Shown: one piece after another, positions 27,550 through 35,733 of the stretch
How positions within the stretch are numbered: position 1 is the first letter of the stretch
Layout: the number at the start of each line of letters is the position of its first letter
Assembly: GCF_000020485.1 (NCBI RefSeq)
Contig: NC_011899.1
Coordinates: 1,396,501 to 1,460,500, forward strand
Source: Halothermothrix orenii H 168
GTDB taxonomy: Bacteria > Bacillota > Halanaerobiia > Halanaerobiales > Halothermotrichaceae
Direction of reading: 5' to 3'
Length of the DNA: 64,000 nt
Position numbers and translations under genes: made by a program
The notes under the pieces: model-generated
Told to the model about the DNA's origin: nothing
The model's database searches: none
Seen by the model: only the letters and a program-made list of their open reading frames with translations

Positions 27550-28809
27550 TTACCTGGCCTTATGGCCTCCAATTAACTTTTGCTGCCTGAAGCTTATAGC
27601 TCCCCTGGTCAGGCTCCTGGCCCTTAAGATAGCCGTATAACCATATTTATCGCGTATTCTGTCCATTGTCCGGGCCAGATTAATTTTTTTAAGCTTATCC
27701 TCAAACAGGCTTAACTGCATACTGGAATCAGGAATAAAATTACCCAGGGAAACTGCCAGTTTTCTTACCACCTGTCCTGAATAGTTCTCATTAAATAGAT
27801 CTAAACATACCTGGTATATATCCATAGTCAAATTGGTATGGTATTTAATAGTTCTCTGAACGTGAAACCCCTTTTCCACTTCATCCTTACTAAAGCCCAC
27901 GGTAAGAGCAATTGTCTTCCCGGCCAGGTTTTCCTTGCGGGCCCGCCGGGCTACTTCTTCGCATAGCTCCATAATAACAGTTTTTATCTCTCTGGGGTTA
28001 CTGTAATCACGCAGAAGGGTAACCCCTTTTCCAACATTTTTAGGTTGATTATAATAATGGCCTTCTAATTTGGAGAGGTCAACACCCCAGGCATGGTAAT
28101 AAAGCTGGCTACCCATAATTCCATATTTATTCTCGAGATAGGATAGGGGCAAATGAGCAAGATCACCAACGGTCCTAACCCCAATCCGGTTAAATTGTCG
28201 AGCCAGGCGGACCCCTACCCCCCAACATTTTTCCAGTTTTACTGGCCATAACTTTTCAGGAACATCTTCATAAGTCCATTCAGCAATTCCCTTTCGTTTG
28301 CCTTCAATATCCATAGCCACCTTGGCCAGAAACATGTTAGGACCCAGCCCAATACTACAATGAAGTCCCATTTCTTTTAAGAGCAATTCTTTAATTTTAG
28401 AAGCTACCTCCCATTTATCCCCAAAAAGCCTCTCCGTTCCATCCAGTTTTAACCAGGCCTCATCAATTGAATAAACATGAATATCCCTGAGGGGAACAAA
28501 TCTGTTAAAAAGGCATGTAGTTTCTATAGATTTGTCCAGATAAAGCCCCATCCTGGCTTCCACAATTTTTATTTCAGAGGAATCCGGTATTTCATATAAT
28601 CTATTACCGGTCCTGATATTATACTTTTCTTTAAGGGCAGGAGTCGCCGCCAGAACCACAGAACCGGACCTCTGTTTATCGCCCACTACAGCAAGGCAGG
28701 TTTTCAAAGGGTCAAGCCCCCTGGCAACAGCTTCAATACTGGCATAAAAAGACTTCATATCAATACACATGATACTGTTTCTGGGAAGCTGACTGTAATC
28801 TATCTCCAT
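27550..28809 (-). CDS. Y-family DNA polymerase (UmuC/ImpB/DinB type)
   Basis: A 419-residue translesion polymerase. The metal-binding motifs CIDMKSFYASIEA (residues ~15-27) and YSIDEAWL (about 112-119) carry the acidic residues; the thumb HhH part reads WGVGVRLARQFNRIGVRTVGDLA. The little-finger domain follows. It resembles the UvrX/YqjW group of Firmicutes more than DinB proper. ATG is preceded by AAAGGAG. The promoter has a LexA-like box in its spacer, so SOS induction is likely. Confidence 0.88.
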   Translation of the reverse strand: MEIDYSQLPRNSIMCIDMKSFYASIEAVARGLDPLKTCLAVVGDKQRSGSVVLAATPALKEKYNIRTGNRLYEIPDSSEIKIVEARMGLYLDKSIETTCLFNRFVPLRDIHVYSIDEAWLKLDGTERLFGDKWEVASKIKELLLKEMGLHCSIGLGPNMFLAKVAMDIEGKRKGIAEWTYEDVPEKLWPVKLEKCWGVGVRLARQFNRIGVRTVGDLAHLPLSYLENKYGIMGSQLYYHAWGVDLSKLEGHYYNQPKNVGKGVTLLRDYSNPREIKTVIMELCEEVARRARKENLAGKTIALTVGFSKDEVEKGFHVQRTIKYHTNLTMDIYQVCLDLFNENYSGQVVRKLAVSLGNFIPDSSMQLSLFEDKLKKINLARTMDRIRDKYGYTAILRARSLTRGAISFRQQKLIGGHKAR

Positions 28810-28859
28810 TGTACCAGACTCCTTTAAAATTTTAATCGACTACAATAGCGGATATTTTC

Positions 28860-28888
28860 ATATTACCATACATGTGTTCGGTTTTCAA
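28860..28888 (-). promoter_or_regulatory. SOS-type promoter with a LexA-like box in the spacer
   Basis: TTGAAA (28883-28888), 17-base spacer and TAATAT (28860-28865) on the minus strand. The spacer contains CGAACACATGTATG (28867-28880), matching 12 of 14 positions of the Gram-positive LexA consensus CGAACRNRYGTTYC. Repressor bound here would block RNA polymerase. Confidence 0.72.
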
Positions 28889-29014
28889 ATAAAAAAATTA
28901 TCCATTTCCCTGAATTATTTATATCAGAGTCTTTAATAATTAATTTAAATTGTAAAAATTATCTTATATATAGTTAATTTTTAAAACTTATAAAAAAGCC
29001 TAACAGCAAAAAAA

Positions 29015-29027
29015 TGAGGGTGTAAAA
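29015..29027. repeat. Left copy of a 13-bp inverted repeat flanking the repeat-protein gene
   Basis: TGAGGGTGTAAAA here is exactly reverse-complemented at 30241-30253, 56 bases outside the stop and 82 bases outside the start of the secreted repeat protein. Similarity ends with these 13 bases. Confidence 0.4.
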
Positions 29028-29070
29028 AGTTTTAAGACTAAACGACTTTAGCTGCCTTAAAAACAGATAC

Positions 29071-30159
29071 CTAATTATCAAAGCACTTATCGGGCTCGGT
29101 AGGTTTAAAAAATGCATAGGATACAGGATAAGAATTCCCACCCTGGAACAGGGTCATTATAATTCCACTCCGGGCTTTAGAAAGAAACAGAATGTCACTG
29201 TTCTCAATAATAACACCCCGAATATCAGTTAAACCATCTGGAATAAAATAAAGGCCCTGTTCGCCCTGAAGCTCTCTGTTATCAACTTTGCTGGGTTCTG
29301 TGGATTGAAACCTGGCATAGGAATTCGGGTAGGACTCTCCCATATTGTAGAAAATCATAGCAACATCACCGCGATCCGTAGGAGCCGTTAAAACAAACTC
29401 ATTTCCGACAAAATCAACAGCCCTGACATCTGTACCACCATCAGGGATATAGTACATTCCCTTTTCAACGGGAAGTTCCCGGTTATCCACTTTTTCAGGG
29501 GCAGTAGCCTGGAAGATAGCAAAAGATGTTGGATAAGATTCACCCATTTCATAAAATATCATAGCAACATCACCGATTGTAGTCTGACAGGTTAAGATAA
29601 TCTCCTGACCAATTATATCCACATCCCTGACATCAGTAGTCGTATCTGGAATATAATATAGACCATGTTCTGGTGTCAGGTTATTATTAAGAATTTTTTC
29701 AATAGGTTCGGCCTGATAAAGGACAAAACTAGTGGGGTAGGACTGGCCCATCTGATAGATGGTCATAGCCACATCCCCTCCATCGGTTCTGGAGGTAATT
29801 AATATTTCCCTATTTATAATTTGGATATCCCGTACATCAGTAACCCCATCAGGCAGGTAATAGACCCCCTCTTCTTCAGGCAGAGTTCCATTCTGTATGT
29901 CTTCAATACTTGTGGCCAGGAAATTATATACCCCAGTTAAATAAGGATTTCCTAGTTCATATACTAAAAAATATGTATCTCCGTTGTAGGCCCGGGCTAA
30001 AATACCGACTTCAGTACCATTAAAATATAAATCCCTGGCATCCATTAAAGTTTCAGGATAATAATAGACTCCTTCTTGTTCTTTAGCGGTAATCGTTAAA
30101 GAAGCTAACGTAATAACAAGAAGAAAAAAAAGCAATCCATAACCTACTCTTTTTTTCAT
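29071..30159 (-). CDS. Secreted protein built from five ~68-residue tandem repeats
   Basis: A 362-residue protein with signal peptide MKKRVGYGLLFFLLVITLASLTITA. The rest is five tandem repeats starting GVYYYPE, GVYYLPD, GLYYIPD, GMYYIPD and GLYFIPD. Each has the pattern Y-PDG-TDVR-V-I ... GDVAM-FY-MG-SYP-S-A-FQ-T-P-K. Repeats 3 and 4 are most alike, repeats 1 and 5 most diverged. No catalytic motif or named family is recognised; a beta-rich, propeller- or ligand-binding-like surface protein is possible. It is monocistronic with short inverted repeats on both sides. Confidence 0.75.
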   Translation of the reverse strand: MKKRVGYGLLFFLLVITLASLTITAKEQEGVYYYPETLMDARDLYFNGTEVGILARAYNGDTYFLVYELGNPYLTGVYNFLATSIEDIQNGTLPEEEGVYYLPDGVTDVRDIQIINREILITSRTDGGDVAMTIYQMGQSYPTSFVLYQAEPIEKILNNNLTPEHGLYYIPDTTTDVRDVDIIGQEIILTCQTTIGDVAMIFYEMGESYPTSFAIFQATAPEKVDNRELPVEKGMYYIPDGGTDVRAVDFVGNEFVLTAPTDRGDVAMIFYNMGESYPNSYARFQSTEPSKVDNRELQGEQGLYFIPDGLTDIRGVIIENSDILFLSKARSGIIMTLFQGGNSYPVSYAFFKPTEPDKCFDN

Positions 30160-30240
30160 AAAATCCTTCCTTTCCAGTTCCTTAATCTGCTTTAATCAAA
30201 TGTAAATAAGTGATTAAATTAAGTCTAACAGATCATTCCC

Positions 30241-30253
30241 TTTTACACCCTCA
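30241..30253. repeat. Right copy of the 13-bp inverted repeat
   Basis: TTTTACACCCTCA, the exact reverse complement of 29015-29027, upstream of the repeat-protein start. Role unknown; it could be chance or a remnant boundary. Confidence 0.4.
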
Positions 30254-30306
30254 GTACTATTATTTACTAAATATACTGTCATGTCAAATTTTTAGCAAAA
30301 AAATCG

Positions 30307-30669
30307 TTATTTGTGGCTTTTTGTCCAGGGTTTAAATTTTTTAATTTTATTAAGGAAATTATTATCCCATTTCCCTTCAAAAGTAAGGGCCCGGTCATCA
30401 ATCTGGACAAAGGCAGGGATTTTGGTATAAACTATATCATCTACCACAATACCGTATTTATTCAGGTATTCTTTTACTGCGTCTTTTCCCCTTTCATCCC
30501 GACACCGTGACGAACAGATAACAACTCTATAATTCTTTCTTAGTTTCTCGATAGCTTTTTTCACCCCGGGTACTGGTGGATCTACCACACGGGATATACC
30601 CTGCCATCCGGATGTATAGGAATGAATAACACCATCAAAATCAAGTAAGACGGTTCGCTTGCCTGACAT
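30307..30669 (-). CDS. Small HAD-like phosphatase-related protein
   Basis: A 120-residue protein beginning KRTVLLDFDGVIHSY, the DxDG nucleophile motif of the HAD superfamily, followed by VVICSSRC (motif II, Ser) and FVQIDDRAL (motif IV acid pair). No cap domain: it resembles the short HAD-like hydrolases of phage and bacterial origin. ATG lies after GGGGG. Substrate is unknown. It stands alone between the repeat protein and the response regulator gene. Confidence 0.75.
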   Translation of the reverse strand: MSGKRTVLLDFDGVIHSYTSGWQGISRVVDPPVPGVKKAIEKLRKNYRVVICSSRCRDERGKDAVKEYLNKYGIVVDDIVYTKIPAFVQIDDRALTFEGKWDNNFLNKIKKFKPWTKSHK

Positions 30670-30902
30670 TAATAAACCCCCTACAATTATTTTTATAATT
30701 ATAGTGTTATTATTTATTATACCTTATCACTTAATATAAAATACCCTGATAACTTTGTCATAAAGTATCCCAATCATAAAAATCAGTATATATAAACCCT
30801 GGCTTATATAAACTCTGACTTAATTGAAAACTTAAAATTTAATTGTTATAATTAAGAAAATTTAATAATAAATTTAAGACCACTAAAAAGGAGTGGTTAA
30901 GG

Positions 30903-31586
30903 TTGAACCCCAAAATACTGGTTGTAGATGATGAGAAAAAAATCAGGAAGGTCCTTAAGGCCTTCCTGGAAAAACATGATTTTTCTATAGAAATGGCCAG
31001 TGATGGTAAGGAGGCCCTTTCTAAAGTAAATGAATTTAATCCAGATCTGATCATTCTTGATTTAATGCTCCCTGAAATAAGTGGTGAAGAAGTCTGCCAG
31101 AAAATAAGGCAAGACAAACAGACTCCGATCCTGATGTTAACCGCTAAAGGCACCGAGGAAGATAAAGTCAACGGTTTTGCTTATGGAGCCGATGATTACC
31201 TGGTCAAACCCTTCAGTCTTCGGGAACTTTTAGCCCGAATTAAGGCAATTTTACGACGAAGTAACCAGAAGGCCGAAAAAGCAGAAATTTTTGTGTACCA
31301 GGATGGAAGGTTAAAAATTCATCCTAACAGAATGAAAGTATTAGTTAATGGTAGAGATGCTGACTTAACCAGAACCGAGTTCAATATCTTAGTGACCCTG
31401 ATCCGTAATCCCGGTCAGGTCTTTACCAGAGAACAGTTGGCCAAAAAAGTTATGGGCCTTGAATATAAAGGGTATGACCGGACAATCGATGCCCATATAA
31501 AAAATATCCGGAAAAAGCTTAATCTAGAAAAAAACCAACTTATTATAACTGTATATGGTGTCGGCTATAAATTTGAGGGGGATTAA
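30903..31586 (+). CDS. OmpR-family response regulator
   Basis: A 227-residue DNA-binding regulator. The receiver has DDEKK acidic residues (near 9-10), phospho-acceptor Asp in LIILDLMLP (about 53), Thr in MLTAKGT and Lys in VKPFS. The C-terminal winged helix ends in TRTEFNIL ... RTIDAHIKNIRKKL ... YGVGYKF. The start is TTG at 30903, preceded by AAAAGGAG. It overlaps the binding site of the following kinase gene and forms a two-component operon with it. Confidence 0.92.
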   Translation: MNPKILVVDDEKKIRKVLKAFLEKHDFSIEMASDGKEALSKVNEFNPDLIILDLMLPEISGEEVCQKIRQDKQTPILMLTAKGTEEDKVNGFAYGADDYLVKPFSLRELLARIKAILRRSNQKAEKAEIFVYQDGRLKIHPNRMKVLVNGRDADLTRTEFNILVTLIRNPGQVFTREQLAKKVMGLEYKGYDRTIDAHIKNIRKKLNLEKNQLIITVYGVGYKFEGD

Positions 31587-31587
31587 A

Positions 31588-32979
31588 ATGAGTAAACTGG
31601 GTATAAAAATTTTTTTAATAATGTTATCAGTAGCTATAATGGGTTTAGTATTTATAGGTTTATACCTGAATTATAGCATTCCCGAACATTTTAAAGACTA
31701 TCTATACCTGGAGAAAAAAGAAAAAATAGAAAATCTTGTTTCGGTGCTGGAAAACAATTACAAAGAGACCCGGAGCCTTAGGAATAGCCAGAGGTTACTG
31801 TCAGAGTTCTCCCGGATAAATAATGTAAATTTAAAGCTTACTGATGCCAGGGGTAATATAATTTATAGTTCTACCCCAATGCCCGGGAGAATGATGAAGG
31901 GTTATTGTATAACCCCTTTCAGAAGAAGAATAATGGTAGAACGAAATTATCCCCTCGGTTATGAGGCCTTTAACCTGTCAAATAATAACCAAACAATCGG
32001 GAAACTCTACTGGTTACGTTTTGAAGGCCCTTATATTCCCATTAAATCCAGTTTATTCGTTAGAAAAATTAACAGGGCAATTATCTTTTCGGCTATAATT
32101 ATTGCCATTATTACCATGGTCTTTAGTTATTTTCTATCCCGGTATTTAACAAAACCTTTAATCAAAATTAATAATGTAGCTAAAAAAGTAGCCGATGGGC
32201 AGTTAGACCACCATGTTACTGTTAAGGGAAATGATGAAATTAAAGAACTGGCTACTTCATTTAATCAAATGGTTGCTAAGTTAAAATATCTGGAGACAGT
32301 AAGGCGGAAATCAACCTCAGACCTGGCCCATGAACTGCGGACCCCTCTTACCAATATAAAGGGTTACCTGGAAGGAATTAAAGAAGGGGTCCTTGAAGTT
32401 GATTCAGTTACCCTGACCGAAATTGACGAAGAAATCAATAGATTAATAAGGCTTATAAATAGACTAAACGACCTTGCCACGGCTGAAAAATATATAATTC
32501 AGGGTAAAAAGAAAAAAATAAAACTGGCCAATTTTCTAGAAGACCTCCTTAATTCCTATCTCCCCCAGGCCCGGGAAAAACAGATTGACCTTATCAAAAA
32601 ATACAACCCGGAACAATCTATTTTTATAGACAGTAATGAAGACGCCCTGAGGACGATTTTTGGTAACCTTATCAATAATTCCCTGAAATATACCCCTGAG
32701 GGTGGTAAAATTGAAATAACCCTCTCTTCTAAAAAAAATCAGGCAATAATTAGTGTAAAGGATAATGGAACAGGTATTTCTGCAGAAGACCTCCCCTATA
32801 TCTTTGAGCGTTTTTACCGGGCTGATAAATCCCGGTCTACCAGGTCCGGGGGAACAGGAATTGGGTTAACCATTACCAGGGAGTTAGTTAACTCCATAGG
32901 CGGAAAAATAATTGCCTCCAGTGAAGGAAGAGGTAAAGGTGCAACCTTTACCGTTTATCTACCATCCAGAAATAACTGA
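31588..32979 (+). CDS. Sensor histidine kinase
   Basis: A 463-residue membrane kinase. Helix 1 lies at about residues 7-29, the extracellular sensor at about 30-160 and helix 2 at about 165-187. They are followed by a HAMP linker, the H-box DLAHELRTPLTNIKGYLEG with the phospho-His, N-box IFGNLINNSLKYTPEGG and G-boxes VKDNGTGIS and GGTGIGLTI. ATG at 31588 follows the regulator stop by one base, with the ribosome binding site (GGGGGAT) inside the regulator gene. The downstream Spy-like protein suggests an envelope or metal stress signal (inference). Confidence 0.92.
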   Translation: MSKLGIKIFLIMLSVAIMGLVFIGLYLNYSIPEHFKDYLYLEKKEKIENLVSVLENNYKETRSLRNSQRLLSEFSRINNVNLKLTDARGNIIYSSTPMPGRMMKGYCITPFRRRIMVERNYPLGYEAFNLSNNNQTIGKLYWLRFEGPYIPIKSSLFVRKINRAIIFSAIIIAIITMVFSYFLSRYLTKPLIKINNVAKKVADGQLDHHVTVKGNDEIKELATSFNQMVAKLKYLETVRRKSTSDLAHELRTPLTNIKGYLEGIKEGVLEVDSVTLTEIDEEINRLIRLINRLNDLATAEKYIIQGKKKKIKLANFLEDLLNSYLPQAREKQIDLIKKYNPEQSIFIDSNEDALRTIFGNLINNSLKYTPEGGKIEITLSSKKNQAIISVKDNGTGISAEDLPYIFERFYRADKSRSTRSGGTGIGLTITRELVNSIGGKIIASSEGRGKGATFTVYLPSRNN

Positions 32980-33106
32980 AATTATTTTATTTAAATTCAT
33001 ATTTTCTTCAAATTTATCTCCTATAATTATAACAGGGTCGAAAAATACAGATTAAATAACGGCAAAGCAGAAACGGCCCTTAACTAAAAAAAAGGAGATG
33101 GTTGAA

Positions 33107-33619
33107 TTGAATAAAAAGTTTGTTATTGCAGGACTACTTATCTTAAGCCTTGCTATAACAGGTGCAAGTATTAACACTCTGGCCTTCGGTGGAGGACCCT
33201 ACAACAATAATTCCACACCTTATAGCAATTATGATATGTTCGAATACCTGGGTCTAACCAGTAGTCAGGTCGAGGCTTTAAGTAATTTAAAGAGAGATTT
33301 TAGCCTTGAAAGAGATAAAATAAGACTGGAAATGCGAAAAGCAGTTTATGAATTAAGGGATTTAATTTTTTCCAATATAGAATCAAAAGAGATTAACCTG
33401 GCCAAAGAAAGACTTAATGAACTACAAAACAAACTATTAGATCTGAGAATAAGGTATCTTCAGGAATATAAGAATATCCTGACTCCTGAACAACTGGAAA
33501 AAATAAAAGTTTTTCCTTTTAAAAATGGGTTTAACTGGAACAACAGGTGGGCAGGTAAAGGATGGAACCGGAGAAATCGACAAAATTTTGGTCCGGTCTG
33601 CCCCTTCCTGTTTAACTAA
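33107..33619 (+). CDS. Spy/CpxP-like exported helical protein
   Basis: A ~170-residue exported protein. Signal peptide KKFVIAGLLILSLAITGASINTLA; the mature part is helical with the LTxxQ-type motifs LGLTSSQVEALSNLKRDF and LTPEQLEKI typical of Spy/CpxP/metal-resistance proteins, and a basic-aromatic tail (NNRWAGKGWNRRNRQNF). TTG at 33107 (AAGGAG nine bases upstream) is preferred to an ATG that touches the binding site. Family members act as periplasmic chaperones or metal sensors; lying behind a two-component pair, it is a likely accessory or target. Confidence 0.8.
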   Translation: MNKKFVIAGLLILSLAITGASINTLAFGGGPYNNNSTPYSNYDMFEYLGLTSSQVEALSNLKRDFSLERDKIRLEMRKAVYELRDLIFSNIESKEINLAKERLNELQNKLLDLRIRYLQEYKNILTPEQLEKIKVFPFKNGFNWNNRWAGKGWNRRNRQNFGPVCPFLFN

Positions 33620-33639
33620 AAACAAATATAATAAACTAA

Positions 33640-33690
33640 AACCCCCTGTAAGTTAACCACAGCTCCAGTGGTATCTTCCAGGGGGTTTTT
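33640..33690. terminator. Terminator between convergent genes
   Basis: AACCCCCTG (33640-33648) pairs with CAGGGGGTT (33679-33687), followed by TTTTT on the plus strand and by A-rich sequence on the other side; it can end both the Spy-like gene and the LysE-type gene. Confidence 0.75.
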
Positions 33691-33691
33691 A

Positions 33692-34336
33692 TCACGAAAA
33701 AATAAAAAATTTAACCCCGTCATACATAAACATTAAAGCAAAATAAATAAGGATAATCCCGAACAGGGCTACCAGCCCTCTATACATCCTGTCGTTTAAC
33801 AATTTCCGGCCAAAGACAACCAGCCAGCTAATAAATGAATACCAGACAAAATCAGCCAGAATATGTCCTGTGAAAAAAGCCCCGGTTCCCAGGACTCCCT
33901 GTTGATGGCTTTTAGCCAGATAAGTCATTCCAACTGTAGCCCACCACAGTACCCAGTAAGGATTTGAAATACTAACAATGGCCCCGGGTAACACCAACCC
34001 TGCGATGTTAACTTTATTTTCAACCTGTCCTTCTAACGATATTTCCCTTTTTATGACTGATTTTATCATTCCATAACCCATCCAGAGTAAAATACTACCT
34101 CCGATAAGGCCCAGAGCTGAAGTAAATATCTGGTTTGAAAATAGGTTATTAAGCCCCAATAATAATAACACAATCAATATAAGTTCCAAAATGGCGTGAC
34201 CCACAATTAAAAGAGGACCTGCTTTAAAACCTTTCCTCAAACTTCCGTTGATAACATAAGTCAGTAAAGGTCCTGGCATCATAGCTCCGGAAAAACCAAT
34301 AATAAATGCAGATACAAAAAGTGCCCCAACTGACAT
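33692..34336 (-). CDS. LysE/RhtB-family exporter
   Basis: A 214-residue membrane protein with about six helices; the opening GFSGAMMPGPLLTYVINGSLRKGFKAG and ISNPYWVLWWATVG match the LysE/RhtB amino acid exporter family. ATG is preceded by AGGGTGA. It lies downstream of csoR and an RseC-like gene, so it may export an amino acid or a metal-related solute; the substrate is not known. Confidence 0.85.
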   Translation of the reverse strand: MSVGALFVSAFIIGFSGAMMPGPLLTYVINGSLRKGFKAGPLLIVGHAILELILIVLLLLGLNNLFSNQIFTSALGLIGGSILLWMGYGMIKSVIKREISLEGQVENKVNIAGLVLPGAIVSISNPYWVLWWATVGMTYLAKSHQQGVLGTGAFFTGHILADFVWYSFISWLVVFGRKLLNDRMYRGLVALFGIILIYFALMFMYDGVKFFIFS

Positions 34337-34379
34337 ATAACTATCACCCTGCCTTTGTATTTAAATTTTAAGAAAAACT

Positions 34380-34655
34380 TTAATCTGTAAATTTAGAAAA
34401 AACTACCATTAGTTCATCGATAATTTTTTCACCCTCATCGTCTTTTATAGCCCGCTGCACACAACCATGGGTGTGTTCATCTAAAACCATTAACCCGACT
34501 TTCTTTAAAGCACCTCTTACGGCAACTACCTGTGTTAATATATCAACACAGTACTTGTCCTGTTCTATCATTTTTTGTATACCCCTGACCTGCCCCTCGA
34601 TTCGCCTTAACCTGTTCAATAAATCTTTTTTTGTTTCATCATTTATAGAATTCAT
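34380..34655 (-). CDS. csoR: CsoR-family metal-sensing repressor
   Basis: A 91-residue all-helical repressor (DUF156). The ligand set is Cys in DKYCVDIL (about 36) and His and Cys in DEHTHGCVQ (about 61 and 65), the C-H-C pattern of Cu(I)-sensing CsoR; the lysine-rich N-terminal helix RLRRIEGQVRGIQKMI binds DNA. ATG follows AAGGGAGGG. A copper chaperone-like gene lies about 0.6 kb upstream, which supports copper, but RcnR/FrmR/CstR relatives cannot be excluded. Confidence 0.85.
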   Translation of the reverse strand: MNSINDETKKDLLNRLRRIEGQVRGIQKMIEQDKYCVDILTQVVAVRGALKKVGLMVLDEHTHGCVQRAIKDDEGEKIIDELMVVFSKFTD

Positions 34656-34673
34656 GAAGACACCCTCCCTTAT

Positions 34674-35105
34674 TTATTCTACAATCTCACTGACCCGGGG
34701 GTGGTATTTACGATTAAAACTTAAAAATTTGTCTACCACTTTCAGAAGATAAAATGACAAAATGAAAAAGATAATTGAACCAATCACACCAGCGGCTTCA
34801 GAAGGTTTAAAACCCAGGGCTTTAACCAGGGAAAAGGTTATAAAATAACCTGCTATAAGAGATATAATAGGTAAAAGATATACCAGCATTGAAGCGACCA
34901 CGAGAGGCTGTTCTCCCATTTCCAGTTTTACAACCTGACCCTCTTTAGCCCCGACTGTGTTATCTACCTCTACTTCTATTTCATCCACTTCATGGGCTCC
35001 AGCAAGACCACATTTATGACCACACTTACTGCAGGCTGACCTGCGGATAATCTTTACAGTAAGTTTATCACCTTCAGTCTTGATTACCTTTCCGAGCTCT
35101 TCCAA
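34674..35105 (-). CDS. RseC/SoxR-reducing-system-like membrane protein
   Basis: A ~143-residue protein with an N-terminal soluble part holding cysteines in SACSKCGHKCG (RseC family signature) and two membrane helices (about 75-98 and 103-125). TTG at 35105, eight bases after GGGGG, is preferred to the upstream ATG. RseC-like proteins link to electron-transport or redox control; here it precedes csoR with 18 bases between. Confidence 0.8.
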   Translation of the reverse strand: MEELGKVIKTEGDKLTVKIIRRSACSKCGHKCGLAGAHEVDEIEVEVDNTVGAKEGQVVKLEMGEQPLVVASMLVYLLPIISLIAGYFITFSLVKALGFKPSEAAGVIGSIIFFILSFYLLKVVDKFLSFNRKYHPRVSEIVE

Positions 35106-35220
35106 TCTAGATACCCCCATATAGTATTTTTATTTAACTTATCACTGTAGAGTTGATTTGTCAAGTTATTTATATTGAAGAACACATAATAAAACCCACC
35201 AGTAAGGCGGGCTTAAAAAA

Positions 35221-35430
35221 TTATTTCACTTTATATCCGGCTTTTTTTATAGCTCTTTTCAGACTATCAATTCCTGTTTTTTCTTCACATAAAACCTTAA
35301 CCTCACCCGTGGTTAAATCAGTATCAACATGTTCAACACCTTCAACTTCCTTCAGTGCTTTCTCAACATTATCCCTACAATTATCACACTTCATCCCTTC
35401 AACTTTAAGGACAATTTTTTTATCCTCCAC
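35221..35430 (-). CDS. copZ: HMA-domain metal chaperone, CopZ-like
   Basis: A 69-residue beta-alpha-beta-beta-alpha-beta protein carrying the MxCxxC metal site (EGMKCDNCRDNVEKAL) and the family pattern VEGVEHVDTDLTTGEVKV. It likely carries Cu(I) in the cytosol. Start GTG at 35430 follows AGGGGC. No P-type ATPase is next to it, but csoR is close by. Confidence 0.85.
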   Translation of the reverse strand: MEDKKIVLKVEGMKCDNCRDNVEKALKEVEGVEHVDTDLTTGEVKVLCEEKTGIDSLKRAIKKAGYKVK

Positions 35431-35557
35431 TCTATCAGCCCCTTCCTAATAATTTTAGGATTTGTAAAGTTCTCTTTTTTTAATCTAAACTAAATTAAAA
35501 AATTAATGTAATAACCCCCAGATAATAATCTTCAGTAATTATAATCAACTAATCCAC

Positions 35558-35719
35558 TTAACTTTCTTTTTTAAAAATACTGTAAAGACTACACCCATCA
35601 CACTCTGAACACCTTGTAATCAGTAACCCATTGCAGCGAGGGCATTTTATCAAAGAATTATCATCAGTTTTGTAACCGCAATGGGGGCATTTATTTGTCC
35701 CCGATATTGGGCATCCCAT
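35558..35719 (-). CDS. Small zinc-ribbon protein downstream of feoB
   Basis: A 53-residue protein with nine cysteines, most in CPHC, CPRC and C--C--C pairs (residues 11/14, 26/29, 37/40/43), like a rubredoxin/zinc-ribbon metal site. ATG at 35719 has AGGTGG five bases upstream. It begins 14 bases after the feoB stop and is therefore probably the third gene of a feoAB operon, in the position of FeoC or FeoB-associated Cys-rich proteins, without clear resemblance to either. Confidence 0.72.
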   Translation of the reverse strand: MGCPISGTNKCPHCGYKTDDNSLIKCPRCNGLLITRCSECDGCSLYSIFKKES

Positions 35720-35733
35720 CTATACCACCTCAC

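Noticed and set aside
31555-31587. Upstream start for the sensor kinase
   Set aside because: It would overlap the response regulator by more than 30 bases and lacks a binding site; ATG at 31588 has GGGGGAT upstream.
33692-35430. A complete copper-efflux operon
   Set aside because: csoR and a CopZ-like chaperone are present but no copper P-type ATPase is in the window, and the genes are not all adjacent.
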